Below the pieces are notes generated by a model. The model was not told the origin of the DNA, did no database searches, and saw only the letters and a list, made by a program, of their open reading frames with translations. Shown one piece after another: positions 1 through 12,300 of a stretch of DNA of 64,000 bases. The stretch's first letter is position 1, and every line of letters starts with the position of its first letter. Origin of the DNA: Phytophthora sp. 'mugwort' (Eukaryota; Oomycota; Peronosporomycetes; Peronosporales; Peronosporaceae); assembly GCA_033558025.1 (NCBI GenBank), contig JAUCEF010000001.1, positions 2,294,001-2,358,000 of the forward strand. The letters run 5' to 3'. The translations under genes were made by a program, and so were the position numbers.

Positions 1-3000
1 ACGACGACCGCTGGGAAGACGCTGTGAACGCGCAGCGTCTCGCGCGGATGGCGAACCGGCTGGATCGAGATAATCAGGAACTTTGGCACCTGTTGCGCCA
101 GCGTGGGGCGCCGGACGACACGCCGTCACAGGAAAATCATTAGGACGCTGGCTACGATCACCAACGTCGCTGTGGATGAGCGCCGGATGATATCTGCGCA
201 GCCGGCCGACGTGGAATGTAGGATGTAGGCGGAGCGCTGTAGGCAATTGTAGCGTATAGGCCTCACCTAATACTCTAGTCACTTTGAAGGGTCCGATGTA
301 TCTTGGCGCAAGCTTATCCGCACCCATATTCGTCACAGAAGTAGGTGTAATGCCGCCCGTGGATAACAACACACGGTCGACCACAGCAAACTTGCCGAGG
401 TTCTTGCGACCTCGACGATCAGAACTCTTCTTTTGGCGATCGACGGCAGACGCGGTCGCATCGCGCACATAGCGAACGACGGACTCGCGCTGTTGTAAGA
501 ACTCGGTAATCGCGGCGACATCGCGCGGTTGCGTTGCGGGAAGTGGATCGATGCTCGCTTGAATCGACGCGGCCGTCGTTGCCGCGTCGGGCTCGTCTTG
601 GAGCGCAATAGCGCGACGCTGCTGTGGACGAATCAGCGCCCTGAAAGTCCAGTCTGCTACGAGTTGTGGCGCCGCCATCGTGGCAGCGCGAGTGCGCACA
701 CCTGGGACAGGAGGCTTCTTCGCAGACCGTGTCGGCACGGCGTTCACGTCGTGGGAGGTCGAGAGCGAGCTCGGCGCTGGGGGTGTAGACTCATCTGCGT
801 CACCTCCATTGCTCTCGCGTGTTGTACTTGAGCGATCCAATCCAAGGATCGCTGGAACTCGTGGATGTCGGCCGTTGTTCAAGAAGAACGGTGTGAGCCC
901 CGTCGAAGCGTGGACGGTGTTGTCAATGGCGAACGCGGCCATGGGCAAGAACATACTCCATGACTTGAATGACGTGGCGTAGCTGCGTAGCACGTCCCGA
1001 GGACGCGGTTCGCGCGCTCTGTCTGGCCGTCCGTCTCCGGGTGGGCTGCAGTGGACATCTGCAGCCGTGTGCCGAGTAGCTTGAAAAGTTCGTGCCAAAA
1101 CGCAGCTGTGAGACGGGGGTCTCGGTCGGACATGATCGAGGTCGGGATGCCATGGTGCCGATGCATTATGTCGACGAAGATCGCCGCAGTCTGAACCGCG
1201 GTGATGATGGGTGCTACGGGAGCAAGGTCACCATCTTGCTGAATCTGTCGACGCAGACCACGACCCCCGTACAACCTTAGGTGTCTCGAGGAAAACTGAA
1301 GACGAAGTCCATGCATACCGTATTCCATGCGTCCTGGGGGACAGGAAGGGATCGAAGCGGGGATTGCTTCGGCGGAGCTGGCTTGACACGTTGGCACGTT
1401 TCACAGGAGCGTACTCACTTCCTGACCCACTTGTACTTATGCATCCAGTCGTAATCGCGTGAGAGCGCCGAGAATATTTTCTCGCGTCCGAGGTGTCCGT
1501 TACTTGGCGAGTCGTGAAATTCGTGGATTAGGCGAGCACGAAGGTCGTCGTCAAGCTGGACGACGACGTGTGGAAGGTCTGCGCGGTCGACGCAGTACAT
1601 CAGGAGATTCCCATCCAGTGTGCACCGATCGACGCGGGCACGACTGCGCGGGCAATAGGCGTCGTGCCGTCCGACGGATCCTTTTATATACTTGATCATC
1701 TCGGAGCATGCCACGTCGGACGCGTACGCGGCTGCGATCGCGGCGTTCTCGGCGATACGCACGGCACATTCGTCATCCTCTTCGTCACCAAGAGCATGGC
1801 GACCCGCTGCGCGTAGTCTGGCCGGCGCGAGAGCGCGTCGGCGAGGTTGTTGGTCTTGCCAGGCTTGTAGTGAACGACGAAGTTGTACTCAGAGAACAGA
1901 GAGAGGCAGCGTGCCATGCGCTGGGACAAATGTGGGCTCTTCGTGGCTGTCCGCAGCGACGCGTGGTCGGTGAAAGAGGGAATGTCTGTTCGCCCAGGAG
2001 ATAGATCCGAAACTTGATGAGCGCGTAGCTCATGGTCAGCAGCTCCTTGTCGTGGACAGATAATTCCGCTCTGCTGGCTTCAGTTGGCGCGACTGATAAC
2101 TCATCACTCGCTCGCGCCCCTCTTCGTCGTTCTGCATCAGCGCGCACCCGATCGCAAAGTCGCTGGCGTCACACACCACATGGAAGGGCCTCGAGTGGTC
2201 GGCCAGCATCAAGATGAGCGCGGTGGACAAGCTCTGCTTCACCGCGTCGAAGGCGGCTTGGTGCTCGGGGCGCCACGACCACGTGGTGTCGGCCTTGAGG
2301 AGCTGCGGCAATTGACGGACAGTCAAAGCAAAGTTATTCGAGTAGTGTGGAGGTAGGTCGCCAGGTCTAGCCACTGGCGAAGTGGCTTCTGGTCCTGTGG
2401 GGCTGGTCACGCGCAGATGGCTTCCACCTTCAGCGCGGACGCCGTTCTTGCTGACGTAGCTCCCGAGCGCAGGATCTCGGGAGCGCAGAAGATACACTTC
2501 TTCAAGTTACGTACATCTTGTTCTCTCGCATCACTTCAAACACTTGGCGGAGGTGATCCAGATGCACTTCAACATCAGTCATGCCGCGCTCGGCATGACT
2601 GTGGATAAAGATGTCATCGAAGTAGCTAGCTGGGCGCAAAATTCACGGAATGGTCGCAGCAGGTTGGAGACCATCCGGTTGAAGGTGGCCGGGGGCGTTC
2701 TTGAGCCCCTGTGGCATTACAAGCCACTCCCACAGCATTCCGCTAGGCGTGTTGACAGCGGTCAAAGGCACGTCGTCTTCGCGCAGCAGGATTTGGTAGA
2801 AGCCGTCCATCAGGTCAATCCCGCTGTACCTGTACTGGGTACTGCCAAACATGATGTCCATGTCCTTCCTCGGAATCGGGATCTGTGCCGGGATGGTGGC
2901 ACCGTTCAGCGTGTTGAAGGCGTGGAAGATCCGCTAACCGCCGGTGGCCTTCTTTACGCTGAAGGTCGGGCTGGAGTGCAGTGATAGGATTTCGCGAACG

Positions 3001-4400
3001 TGGCCAGCCTGTCGGCTGCCCTCGAAGAAGGAGTCGATGGCTTCCACTTGATCGCGTAGAAGCGGCCACTGCCGCGTCACGCAATACTTCGCACCAGGCG
3101 TGAGACCAATTTCATGCTGAACTCAACGGTCGGGGGGCAAGGCGGCTGGGGCCTTGTCCGGGAAGACATCGATGAACTTGCGGACGAGTGGGGCGGCAGG
3201 GTTGCCGGGTGCTTCTGGTGCCCGTAACGACTGGGCAGTGTAGCTCGTTGCGCGCGCGCTCTTCTGCTCTACCCCTTTTGGTCGCGTCCGAGCGTCGGAC
3301 GCGGAGTCCTCGGTCTTGACTCGACCGTTGCGAGGGACACAGAGTCATCGGATACGATCATGCACACTTGCTCGATCTCACCGCCCTTCAGGTCGCGGAG
3401 GAAATGTTTTCACGACAAGCCGGGAAGCGCAGTGATGGCAGCGGCGTCGCACGGGGGCCGTGCGTCGCAGGACGTCAGAACCGGTATGACCTCGAGCTCA
3501 GTAACCACTGAGGCTTCTGACACACGGTGCGAGGTCGTCGGGGCGTACGACGACGAACGGGACGTCGAATGCCATCCGCAACAACAGACTGTGAGAACCC
3601 ACGCTCGATCACATCTGCTGGACTTGGGCGCCGAGACACTTCATTGGCACCAGGGCGCGGGTCACATATCGACCGCGTCCACTTCATCGGGGAGCTCCCG
3701 CTCGACCAATCACGGGAACCCATGCTCGACCGCGTCACTCTCGTCCTGAGACACCTGCTCAGACCAGCACAAGTTACACTCTCACAACCGACACAAAAAG
3801 GGCCATCGCTCGCTTCAGGTGCAGCAGTGGTCATGGAGGCTGGGTCCATGGCTGCAACACGTGGCCACAGGTTGGGCGTTCCGCTCAGGAACGCCAACAC
3901 CGCATTCACATCAATGTCGCGGAGGCGGACAGTGCGTGTCAACCAGTCGATGTGTGGCTGGTGACGAGCGAGCCACGGCATCCTAAAGACGCAATCAAAG
4001 GAGCCTCCAAGTTCAATTACAAGGAACTCATCCGATGCGGCAAAGCCATCGAACTCGAACACGAAGTTGGCCGAGCGCCGGGGCAACCGGCGCGGTTTGC
4101 CGTCAGCATACTTGACGGTCATGTGGCCTGGACCTTCGCGAACTCGCATGTCCATCGGCAACACCGAAGACTATCGGCGCGAACGTGTTTCTCGTCGCGC
4201 CTGAATCCAGCAGAGTGCGTATCGGGCGTTGTGCGCCTTCAACATAGAGACGGAGTATGATCAGCCTCGAGTCGCTGCTGGGGATGGTGGCAAAGAGTTG
4301 TGCGTGAAGCACATGAGGGCTAGGAGGAGGATCTGCCACCAGAGATCCGTCTCTCCGTCCACGCCAAGTAGGGCGCCCCGCGCCTACTGAGTGTCGCTGG
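1..4400 (-). pseudogene. Ty3/gypsy pol (protease, RT, RNase H, integrase), many frame breaks
   Basis: On the minus strand the fragments read in order. The aspartic protease has LLDSGATRNTF near 4170. RT motif A (GIDLMDGFYQ) lies near 2810 and the catalytic YFDDIFIHS near 2600. RNase H has FHVVCDASDFAIGCAL near 2150 and YKPGKTNNLADALSRR near 1860. The integrase zinc-binding region is at about 1415-1760, followed by a core with IMSDRDPRLT and HPETDGQTERANRV at about 990-1130. The tail continues through GADKLAPRYIGPFKV (near 290) to position 1, the chromodomain-type C-terminal region usual in this clade. Domains are recognisable but spread over several frames with stops. Confidence 0.88.
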
Positions 4401-5446
4401 TTTTTTGTTTTTGGTGCGGTGACGTCGTTCTCGATCGTGACGTTCGCCACAACAGGCGCCGGCAAGCGGCACATTGCCGCGCGATGTCCCGGCTTCTGAC
4501 AACGGAAGCACCGCATCAGACGCGACCCGCGCGTCGACGACGAGTGAGAAGACCGTTGGAATGACATCGGCTCCCGATGTCCACCGTAGTGTTCTTAAAT
4601 GGCATCAACCTCCATGGAAGTCGGCTCTGGCTCAGCAGTGGGCAAAGGACGGAAGAAGTCGGATGCTTGCGATGTCGCCACGCTGTAGTCTTCGCGGAGT
4701 GCAACCCCGAAGGCCTCTTCCAATGTGCTTGGTGTCATCCTCGTCAAATAGAAACGCTGGTAGCCAGCGTTCATGCCGGAGACAAAGACGTGGAGTTGCG
4801 TCGTCATGTCCATCGGCTTCGACGTGACGCATGACACGAGGTGACGGCACGCAGGATGTACTCGAGCATGGACAGGCGTCCCTGCTTCAGCGACAAGAAG
4901 GCCGATCGTTGTGCGTTCTCATCTTGGTGCGGCTCGAATGCGAGCCGCAAGTCGGACTTCATGGACGCCATCATTGGGAAGCAGGTGGCGTCGGCAAGGA
5001 GCTTACTGAGTGCCCATTCCTTGCCCCCCCCCCCCCTCGAACTTGGAAAGCAGGAAGCGAGTTCTCGCGAGCTTGGTGGACAGCTGCCGATCTTCGACAG
5101 CGATGTCCACCTCGCAGAACCACCGGTTCAGGTGAAGGCGAGCGGCGCCTTCGCCACTGTAGGTCGAGACATGAAGCTTCACGATGTCGACCTTGCTCTT
5201 GGACTGCGTGGGAGTCGAGACTCGCCGACGGAGGTCAGCGAGTTCACGCACCATGAGCCCTTGAACGGCCAGACGTTGCTGCTCTTCCGTGCCTGCGGTC
5301 AGCAATGTCATGATGACACCGTCACCGGACACAGCGGCTAGGCGGTGCAGCGCTTCCCACTCAATTGACGATAGGTGAGGAAAAATGGCCTGCTTGAGTG
5401 AGATGCCGGACGCTCTGGACGCGTCGCACACCGACGTATCGTTCAT
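4400..5446 (-). pseudogene. Ty3/gypsy gag, frameshifted
   Basis: This is the capsid/nucleocapsid part of the gypsy element. The minus-strand product starts MNDTSVCDAS at 5446. It includes a retrotransposon gag domain (around 4600-5150) and ends in a CCHC zinc knuckle, CFRCQKPGHRAAMC, near 4466-4510. The frame is lost at a 13-nt C/G run (5024-5036), again near 4850, and again before the knuckle. Gag would coat element RNA in the cytoplasm; this copy cannot make a full protein. Confidence 0.85.
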
Positions 5447-5487
5447 TTTGATCTTGGGCGTTGGACGGATTACAAAGTGCTACCAGG

Positions 5488-5680
5488 TGTAATGGGGTTG
5501 GAGTCCGATACCGACGTACACTCGCGCTGGGAAGATAGTAAATTTGACTCTGGTTATGAAGTGGCGAGGCGGCCTCGGCACTCGAGACCGCCACAGCCAA
5601 TAAGCTACAGAAGGGTATGATTGGTCATCGTTCGGACAATAGAACGGTGACGTGTGACAGTATACAAATGGCCTGTCACA
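5488..5680 (-). repeat. Putative 5' LTR of the Ty3/gypsy element
   Basis: On the minus strand this stretch starts TGTGACAGG and ends CCATTACA, so it has TG...CA ends. It lies about 40 nt upstream of the gag start. The sequence just inside (TGGTAGCAC) vaguely resembles the TGGTATC-type tRNA-Met primer site common in Ty3 elements. At 193 bp it is short for an LTR, and the partner LTR is outside the window, so the limits are a guess. Confidence 0.4.
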
Positions 5681-5839
5681 GCACAGTACTCATCTTGTGG
5701 ACCTTCAGGCTGTCGAGCGGCAGCCCTCGGCAGAAGGTCACTAATGGCTTCCAAACCTACAGCAAAAAATAGTAAGAGTTAAACAAATTCAAACATAAAT
5801 TTATTTAGTTGCATACCTCCTTGATCCACCCGAACATAA

Positions 5840-6866
5840 CACGCTCATCGCAATATGCATTCTTCGGGACTACTAGCACAGCTACCTCTCCCTATGCAGT
5901 GTGTTGTTGTACACATCGGCTTCCATCTTGCCTCCTTTCACCCCTGCGAATACGATGAACGGGGCAACTTCTTGCCGGTAGCCGAGGCACACAAGAACAC
6001 AGTTGCTCGGAACGAATTCTCAGACATTCCTGCCACAACAGTAAACAATTAATTGTGCTGAAATTTTTTGCAACAATAAATTAATATACATACCTTGACC
6101 GTCTCGCTCACCTTGATGATTGTTGTTTTAGGGTTCATGTCGACATAATTGAAGGTTGGTCCATGGTGAAAAGATGCTCGTATCCCTGCAATCCGGTGCT
6201 AGTCTCGAGCTTGTACCGCATATCGTGTCCAAACTCATCCGCTACGATCTACAATAAATACACAATTAAACCAGCATTATTAAGCATTAAATAAACAACT
6301 GAAAATATATAAAAGTAGAAATTGAACCTGGACTTTCGATCTTCTCCGACGTCCCTTCTGGGTGATCCTGCGAATCGATAGGCTGTTTTGCATGCGAAAG
6401 CGACGGAGGTATTGGATGGCGGCTGCCTCGGAACGTCCCTCGAGAAACTGAGGTTCGAGCTTGATGCTCATCATGAGCAGGCACCGTGTCGTAACGGCGC
6501 GCACCTTGTTTCGCGGCATGGTCCTCGACCCAATTCATCGACCTATTTTCAAACATATAAATAATAATGCCTTACCGCTCTTCGAGGTCAGGAAACCGGA
6601 TCTTGGGCCCCGGCGTCCTTGCTTCAGCACTGTGCTGTTCGAAGCAGCAGCTTCAATCTCACCGCACCGCTTTGTCCAGCGGTAGAGAGTTGTGCGATGG
6701 CAGCTGCTGGCGTTGGCAACGGCACTGGACACGCCTTCGGCGACGGCGGCAACGGCTGCCTCGAGGCGGTGGCGTTCTTGTGAAGGTCCTTACGCATGAG
6801 CGCAGGATAGTTTTGTGATATGTGTTCTGTCACATTCTGGGAACCATATCCATCAATTTTTACCAA
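5840..6866 (-). pseudogene. pogo/Tigger-like DDE transposase remnant
   Basis: Minus-strand fragments read like a pogo-family transposase. A helix-turn-helix piece (TTLYRWTKRC) lies near 6690. A DNA-binding stretch (FLRRFRMQNSLSIRRIT-like, here split between two frames) is at about 6340-6480. A catalytic-domain start around 6150-6180 (FTMDQ, then YVDMNPKTT after a frameshift) is followed by a core strand near 6000 (ATVFLCASATGKKLP). Stops and frame changes break every section. Terminal inverted repeats were not found, so the limits are those of recognisable coding sequence. The fold assignment rests on pattern recognition. Confidence 0.65.
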
Positions 6867-6963
6867 TGTTGACTTTTTGCGTCACTAGTTCTAGTTTTTA
6901 CTATGGTTGCACGAAATGCATTTTATCCGGTAATTAGGTATACCTTAATTAGTACACATCATA

Positions 6964-7035
6964 AAATAGTCTGAGTAAGACTATTTATTGGTCACAGCAA
7001 AAAAATGTACATGAAATAGTCTCAGTAAGACTAAT
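6964..7035. repeat. Two copies of a 23-bp palindrome in the region upstream of the acyl-CoA synthetase
   Basis: At 6964-6986 the arms AAATAGTCT and AGACTATTT flank GAGTA. At 7013-7035 nearly the same unit recurs with CAGTA in the centre and one changed end base pair. They lie 49 bp apart in direct orientation, about 225-295 bp upstream of the inferred transcription start. They could be operator-like protein-binding sites or leftovers of a small transposon. Confidence 0.6.
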
Positions 7036-7258
7036 TATGTAGGTAATGTAGTTGTTCCAATAATAGGCACACTCTGAGTAGCAATTCCTCTAAGCAATAA
7101 CAATATAGTAAATTTCGCTAGTACTCAAACGTCAAGTCATTTCTGAAGATACGACTGTCTGCTGTCAGCGCATCCCCGTCCCGTCAATGCAGGAATGTCC
7201 CTCGTTCCACCAACTGCAGTCGCCACTCCCACGCCGTCCACACTGTGGACTCTGCAGA

Positions 7259-7275
7259 GCTCATTCCCCACCTTT
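7259..7275 (+). promoter_or_regulatory. Oomycete initiator-like core promoter of the acyl-CoA synthetase
   Basis: GCTCATTCCCCACCTTT closely follows the published oomycete Inr plus flanking-region pattern (GCTCATTYYNCAWTTT). It lies 43 bp before the ATG at 7302 and downstream of an in-frame ATG at 7245. If transcription begins here, 7302 is the first usable start. Confidence 0.7.
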
Positions 7276-7301
7276 CCCTCCTACACACCATAGCTGCAGC
7301 T

Positions 7302-9290
7302 ATGAGCGCAACCACCGCGAGATCCTCCGATCCGAAGTTGATCCACTCGCGCGAACTACCCGGCACAGCCACCGCCACGCGAGGCCCCGTACATGAGTCC
7401 ACACTGCGCTCCGGCTTCGACCAGAGCTTCACGCTGTACACCAACCTGTTGAGTCGGCGGGAGATCGACCCCGAGGGATCGCACAAACTCTTTGGCACGC
7501 GAAAGGTGGACCCCGAAACTGGCGTCGTGGGACCCTACGAGTGGGTGACGCTCAGCGAGTTCCTCGAGGCGGTGAAGTACTGCTCGTCCGGCATGAGCCG
7601 CGAGCTCAGACTGCATCGAGGCGCGCTTGTGGGCATCTTTAGCAAGAACCGCTACGAGTGGTCGGTGGTGGAGCACAGTACCAGTCGCATGACGTACACG
7701 CTCGTTCCGTTGTATGATACGCTGGGCCCCACGGCCGTGCCCTTTATCATCAACCACACGGAGATGAAGGTGGTTTTCTGTGCCAAGGAGCAGATCAAGA
7801 CGCTTATGTCATGCGTCAAGGACTGCCCGAGCGTTGAATCTGTCGTACAATTTGAGGACAAGATCGATGGCGAAGACGTGAGTCTGGCCAGAGTCAACAA
7901 CGTGTCACTCATGACCCTGAACCAGCTCTTGGAGATCGGCCGCGTGAACCCCGTGGACGCTGACCCACCACTACCTGACGACCTCTGCACCATCTGCTAT
8001 ACATCAGGCACGATGGGTGACCCCAAGGGCGTGATGCTGACGCACTCCAATATGATTGCTTCCATCTTGTGCTCCATCGAGATCACGCCGCTGTACGAGT
8101 CGGATGTGCATCTATCCTTCTTGCCTTTGGCGCACTGCTTTGAGCGCAATGTGCAGGCTCACATCATTGCCAAAGGTGGCTGCATTGGCTACTACCAGGG
8201 CGACGTGACCAAGCTATTGGAAGATATGGCGGAGCTGAGACCGACCGTGTTCCCGTCCGTGCCGCGACTGCTGAACCGCATTCATGACAAGATCACGCAG
8301 GGCGTGGCTGCTGCCGGTGGGCTGAAGAAGCTTTTGTTTGATCAAGCTTATGGAGCCAAGAAGGCGTATCTATCCGAGGGTTACTACACGCATGCGTTCT
8401 GGGATCGTTTGGTGTTCGACAAGCTCAAGATGGTGTTGGGCGGTCGTGTCCGCTACATTCTCAGTGGTTCAGCGCCGTTGTCGAAGGAGGTCAAAGAGTT
8501 CATGGCCATTGTCTTCTGCTGTCCTGTACTTGAAGGATATGGACTCACGGAAACGGCTGCGGTGGTGTCGTGTGCGATGGCTGACATGCCGATGACTCGA
8601 CACGTGGGGATCCCCGTTTCAGGCGCTCAAATCTGCCTGGAAGACGTTCCAGACAAGCACTACTCGACGTGTGATACACCACGCCCTCGAGGTGAGATCC
8701 TGACCAAATCTGGACACGTCTTTAAGGGCTACTACAAGCAGCCGGAGCTAACGAGCGAAGTACTGGATTTCAATGGCTGGTTTCACACGGGCGACATTGG
8801 TCAGTGGAACGCGGATGGGACATTGATGGTCATTGACCGTAAGAAGAACATCTACAAGCTCTCGCAGGGCGAGTATGTGTCACCTGAGCGTGTTGAGGGC
8901 GTGTACAGCCAGAGTCCTTTCGTCGCTCAAGTGTTCGTACACGGTGATTCATTCAAGAATTACGTGGTGGGGATTGTCGTACCAGACCCCGAGTTTGTTG
9001 CTGTGTGGGCTGCAGAGCAAGGTCTGCAAGGAGAGGAGGCGTCGCTGGCAAAGCTCTGTGCTCCCGGCAACAAGACGCTATTGAGTGTTATACAGGAAGA
9101 TTTGCGGCAATTGGCTTTAGCTGCAAAGCTCCTTCCGTTCGAGCGCGCTCACAAGTTGCGGTTGCATGCGGAGCAGTTCACGCCCGAGAACGGATTGGCT
9201 ACGCCCACATTCAAGCCGAAGCGCTTCGAGCTTATCAGGTTTTTCAGCGATACCATCAACGAAATGTACGAAGAGCAGAGCAAGCTCTGA
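7302..9290 (+). CDS. Long-chain acyl-CoA synthetase, peroxisomal
   Basis: The enzyme activates long-chain fatty acids with ATP and CoA to acyl-CoA, feeding beta-oxidation. It is a single 662-residue exon, a normal LACS length. Visible are the AMP-binding P-loop YTSGTMGDPKGVMLTHSN (from residue 233), the GYGLTE motif (about 413), GWFHTGDIG (about 492) and the DRKKNIYKLSQGEYV signature (about 512). The last three residues are SKL, a canonical type 1 peroxisomal targeting signal, so the enzyme most likely works in peroxisomes. The ATG at 7302 is preferred over the in-frame ATG at 7245 because an initiator-like element sits between them (7259-7275). It converges on the LRR/IQ gene, with 87 bp between stop codons. 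Confidence 0.97.
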   Translation: MSATTARSSDPKLIHSRELPGTATATRGPVHESTLRSGFDQSFTLYTNLLSRREIDPEGSHKLFGTRKVDPETGVVGPYEWVTLSEFLEAVKYCSSGMSRELRLHRGALVGIFSKNRYEWSVVEHSTSRMTYTLVPLYDTLGPTAVPFIINHTEMKVVFCAKEQIKTLMSCVKDCPSVESVVQFEDKIDGEDVSLARVNNVSLMTLNQLLEIGRVNPVDADPPLPDDLCTICYTSGTMGDPKGVMLTHSNMIASILCSIEITPLYESDVHLSFLPLAHCFERNVQAHIIAKGGCIGYYQGDVTKLLEDMAELRPTVFPSVPRLLNRIHDKITQGVAAAGGLKKLLFDQAYGAKKAYLSEGYYTHAFWDRLVFDKLKMVLGGRVRYILSGSAPLSKEVKEFMAIVFCCPVLEGYGLTETAAVVSCAMADMPMTRHVGIPVSGAQICLEDVPDKHYSTCDTPRPRGEILTKSGHVFKGYYKQPELTSEVLDFNGWFHTGDIGQWNADGTLMVIDRKKNIYKLSQGEYVSPERVEGVYSQSPFVAQVFVHGDSFKNYVVGIVVPDPEFVAVWAAEQGLQGEEASLAKLCAPGNKTLLSVIQEDLRQLALAAKLLPFERAHKLRLHAEQFTPENGLATPTFKPKRFELIRFFSDTINEMYEEQSKL

Positions 9291-9377
9291 AACGAGGTTT
9301 TATGCGAAGTAGAATAGCTCTTCATTGTTGCTAGCATATCCGGATGACAGTGCTAAATAAGTCATACAACTGCATGG

Positions 9378-12300
9378 TCAGGACGCTCTTGTCGTCGATT
9401 TCTCCTCTTCGCTGTCGGATAATCCGTCTCCAGTTAGTCCTGCCAAGAGCGACTCGACATCCCCACTGAGCAACAAAGGCTCCATTGGCAAGCGACTGCG
9501 CAGCTTTGCATGGAACTTCCGCAGCTCCGTACGCACGCGTCGCAACTCCATTTGAAGCTGTCTGTTGGCATTCAACTCGCGGGCACTCTCCATTGTGAGC
9601 TGCTTGGCACGTATAGCAAACGGTTGGATCCGTTGTTTGACTGTCTCTGTGGCCTTCATTCTACGTGGACAAGAACGTTCAAACTCCTTTTTGCGCTTCG
9701 AGAGCTCGACAACGTCGCGAGACGCTTGAGTCGAGGCGGCATACGCCTCGATACACGCGTCTTTCAATTGCTTGATCTCCTTCTCCATTGCAACGCACTC
9801 GTCTTCTTCGAGAGCAACAAGCGTCGCTTTATTCTCCACGCAGTCGCGCCACACGCGAGCTTGAAACACTACACTCCCTGTAGAGGTACGAAGCAGCTCG
9901 GCCAATTTGTTCTCGGCACGCGTATGCGCTTGTCGAGCTCGAAGATCACGAGCTTCACGGAAAATCTGGCGGTTTTTTAATGTCTGGAACCAGCGCTGGA
10001 GCACGACGGTATGCTGTGACTCACGCTCGAAAGCTTCCAATGTATAACGAGCTGTTTGTTTCTGGGATATCAATGCAGCACGATCGCCTTCTTCCTGGAC
10101 GCGACGGAGCTGCTGTCGTTCCTCCATCAGGATGCGCCACATCTTTTTGCCTAACTTGCCCCGCCATACACGTTGTACTATGACCACCGCACGCGTGAGT
10201 TCATTTCGAAACCTTTTGGCACTCACGCGACCGAAATGACCGCGAACAAGTGCCTGAATCTGCGTTGCCGACCGGTGCTGCAATTTCACGTACGTTGGTG
10301 TTTGCCAACCTCGTGCAGTCAGCGAAGCGCGGTAGAGCGATACAAGCGAGTGTGCCGCACCTCGATGAAGAAACAGTCGACGGCTCTGCTGCTGGGTGGC
10401 GATTGCGTTCAGTATCGTCGTGTGTTGTCTGTGGCGATCATTTCGCAGTCTTCGAGCTGTAGTCCACGCCTTAGCGAGCCACATCCGCCATGTCGCTTGG
10501 ATCTTGGTCGCGCTGCGTCGTCGCAGACACAAGAGAGCTTCAAACCTCGCAAGGCGAACTAGAATACTGTGTCACAAGCAAATGATAAGCATTAAATGGC
10601 CACGAATGCAGTCTCAGAAAGTATTGTACGAACATGATGCTGCGGAAGAAATGCTGAAGTGTGCGTGCTCCCGTATCTTCCAAGTACCTGCGCTGCCGCC
10701 GTCGAGCCAGAATCAAACGTGCCTCTCGTCGTCCACAAAACCCTCGATATCTCTGTTGCAAAGTGAAGGCAATGACCAGACCAGCATGACGTTTGTGCTT
10801 CCACGACACTGCTAACTCACGTGTATAGATGGAATACTTCATCAAGATGAGGATCCGTGGGGATGATCCGTACGCTCGTGCAAGTACAAGCTCGCGAGCT
10901 TCACGCCGTCCGCGTAGCCCACGAAACAGCTTTTGCAGCGCCGTGGCCCCGCGAAACAGCAGGCGGCGGAGCGCCACCCGTGCGATGTGAGCTCGGTACG
11001 CTCGTTGAATCTGCTTGGCCCGCGATATCTTCAATTGAATCAGCTCCGACGCAGCTACCGCGCAGCGTTTGGCATGCTGACGCCCTTTGAATCCCCGTAC
11101 GATCCGCTGGACGTGCAATCCAGCCAAGAAATGCATGTGATGCAGCTTTATTCTCTTGTGTGTCACTGCTTCGCACTCATGACGAACGTTTGCGGTGCTT
11201 TTCCGAGATCGATGTCCACGGAATATGCGCTGTATCTCAGTGGCAGCGTGTGCTCGTCGTCTCAGTCGAAGCTCCTGAGCGTGCCGTGCCTCGACAGCTC
11301 TCCGCTGTCCCAACCACCCCCGCACTATTCTTTGTATCTCGGTTGCTGCTCTGTCACGTAGCAAACGAAGTTGTTCGGCCTTCTCGAAAGCTGCACGCTG
11401 ACGAGCTGCAGCAAACAGGCGCATGAATACTCGCAGTCGACGGCTCAAGACGCAAAGCGCGTGAAGCCACGTCCAGTGTTTGTTGCATTGCTCCGTTCGA
11501 AGCCGTCGAGCTTCAACGATCACCCGACGCTGCTTTCTCTCGGTCGACTTGCAGCGATACCAATGCTGCAGACGCGCTGTGGCGATCTTCTGTCGACGAA
11601 AAGAGGCAAGTGCACGTTCCAGCGTTGACTTTGCACTCACTCGGGCATCCAGCTTATAGCGCAGCCAGCGCGTGATTTGTTGTGCTGCGGCGCGGCGTTT
11701 GTTCTCACGACGCAAGAACGCGACGACGTTGGGATGGCGCGGTGTCAAACCCTCGCGTGTGGCCTCGCTCACATGTCCGCGTGCGGCGGCTAAGGCCTGG
11801 AGCACCGGCAATGAGATCTCCGGGCAGTGACGTACGTCGAGACGGAACAGACTGACGGCCGGACGCTGCAATGACGCTACCGCGCTGTCTGTGAGCTGCC
11901 AGTCGTTCGCTAGGACGAGTGTTTCGAGACGTGGACAGCACGGCGCACAGCTGATTGCTATCACCGTTTCGTCGCCAATTTGCTCACAGCTCTCGAGCTC
12001 CAGTACGCGTAGACTCGGACAGCCTCGCATCACCGCAATAAAACTCGTCGCCGAAAAGTAGCGCGAGCGACTGAGACGAAGCGCGCGCAGCTTGGAGCCA
12101 CATTTGCCCAGCGCCTCACACAGTGCGTCTGTCGCGAGCGACGTCACATCAAGTTCTGTCAAGGAGTTGACGAGTGATGACGACTTGCTGGCAGTTAGTA
12201 GAGCGGCAGTCAAAGCGTCTGCGTCGCATTGGGTGGTGCCAATGTGCAGGGTTTTCAAGGCACCAGCAGCACTGCTGCTCAATGCAGCGATAGTGGCGTC

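Larger units (their letters stand above)
1..5680 (-). mobile_element. Ty3/gypsy LTR retrotransposon, degraded, cut by the window edge
   Basis: On the minus strand the order is a putative LTR, gag, protease, reverse transcriptase, RNase H and integrase, which is the Ty3/gypsy order (RT before integrase). The reading frame breaks many times, so the copy is dead. The integrase tail is still open at position 1, so the 3' end and 3' LTR lie outside the window. No target-site duplication can be tested because only one end is present. Confidence 0.93.

Noticed and set aside
3..143. Plus-strand open frame ending in a stop at 143 (DDRWEDAVNAQRL...)
   Set aside because: The minus strand here reads as the C-terminal tail of the gypsy integrase (GADKLAPRYIGPFKV onward), so the plus-strand frame is its shadow.
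7245..7301. Upstream in-frame ATG for the acyl-CoA synthetase
   Set aside because: An initiator-like element at 7259 places transcription downstream of this ATG.
9378..10532. Separate IQ-motif gene
   Set aside because: It has no ATG start, the upstream frame is open, and a phase-matched intron joins it to the LRR gene.
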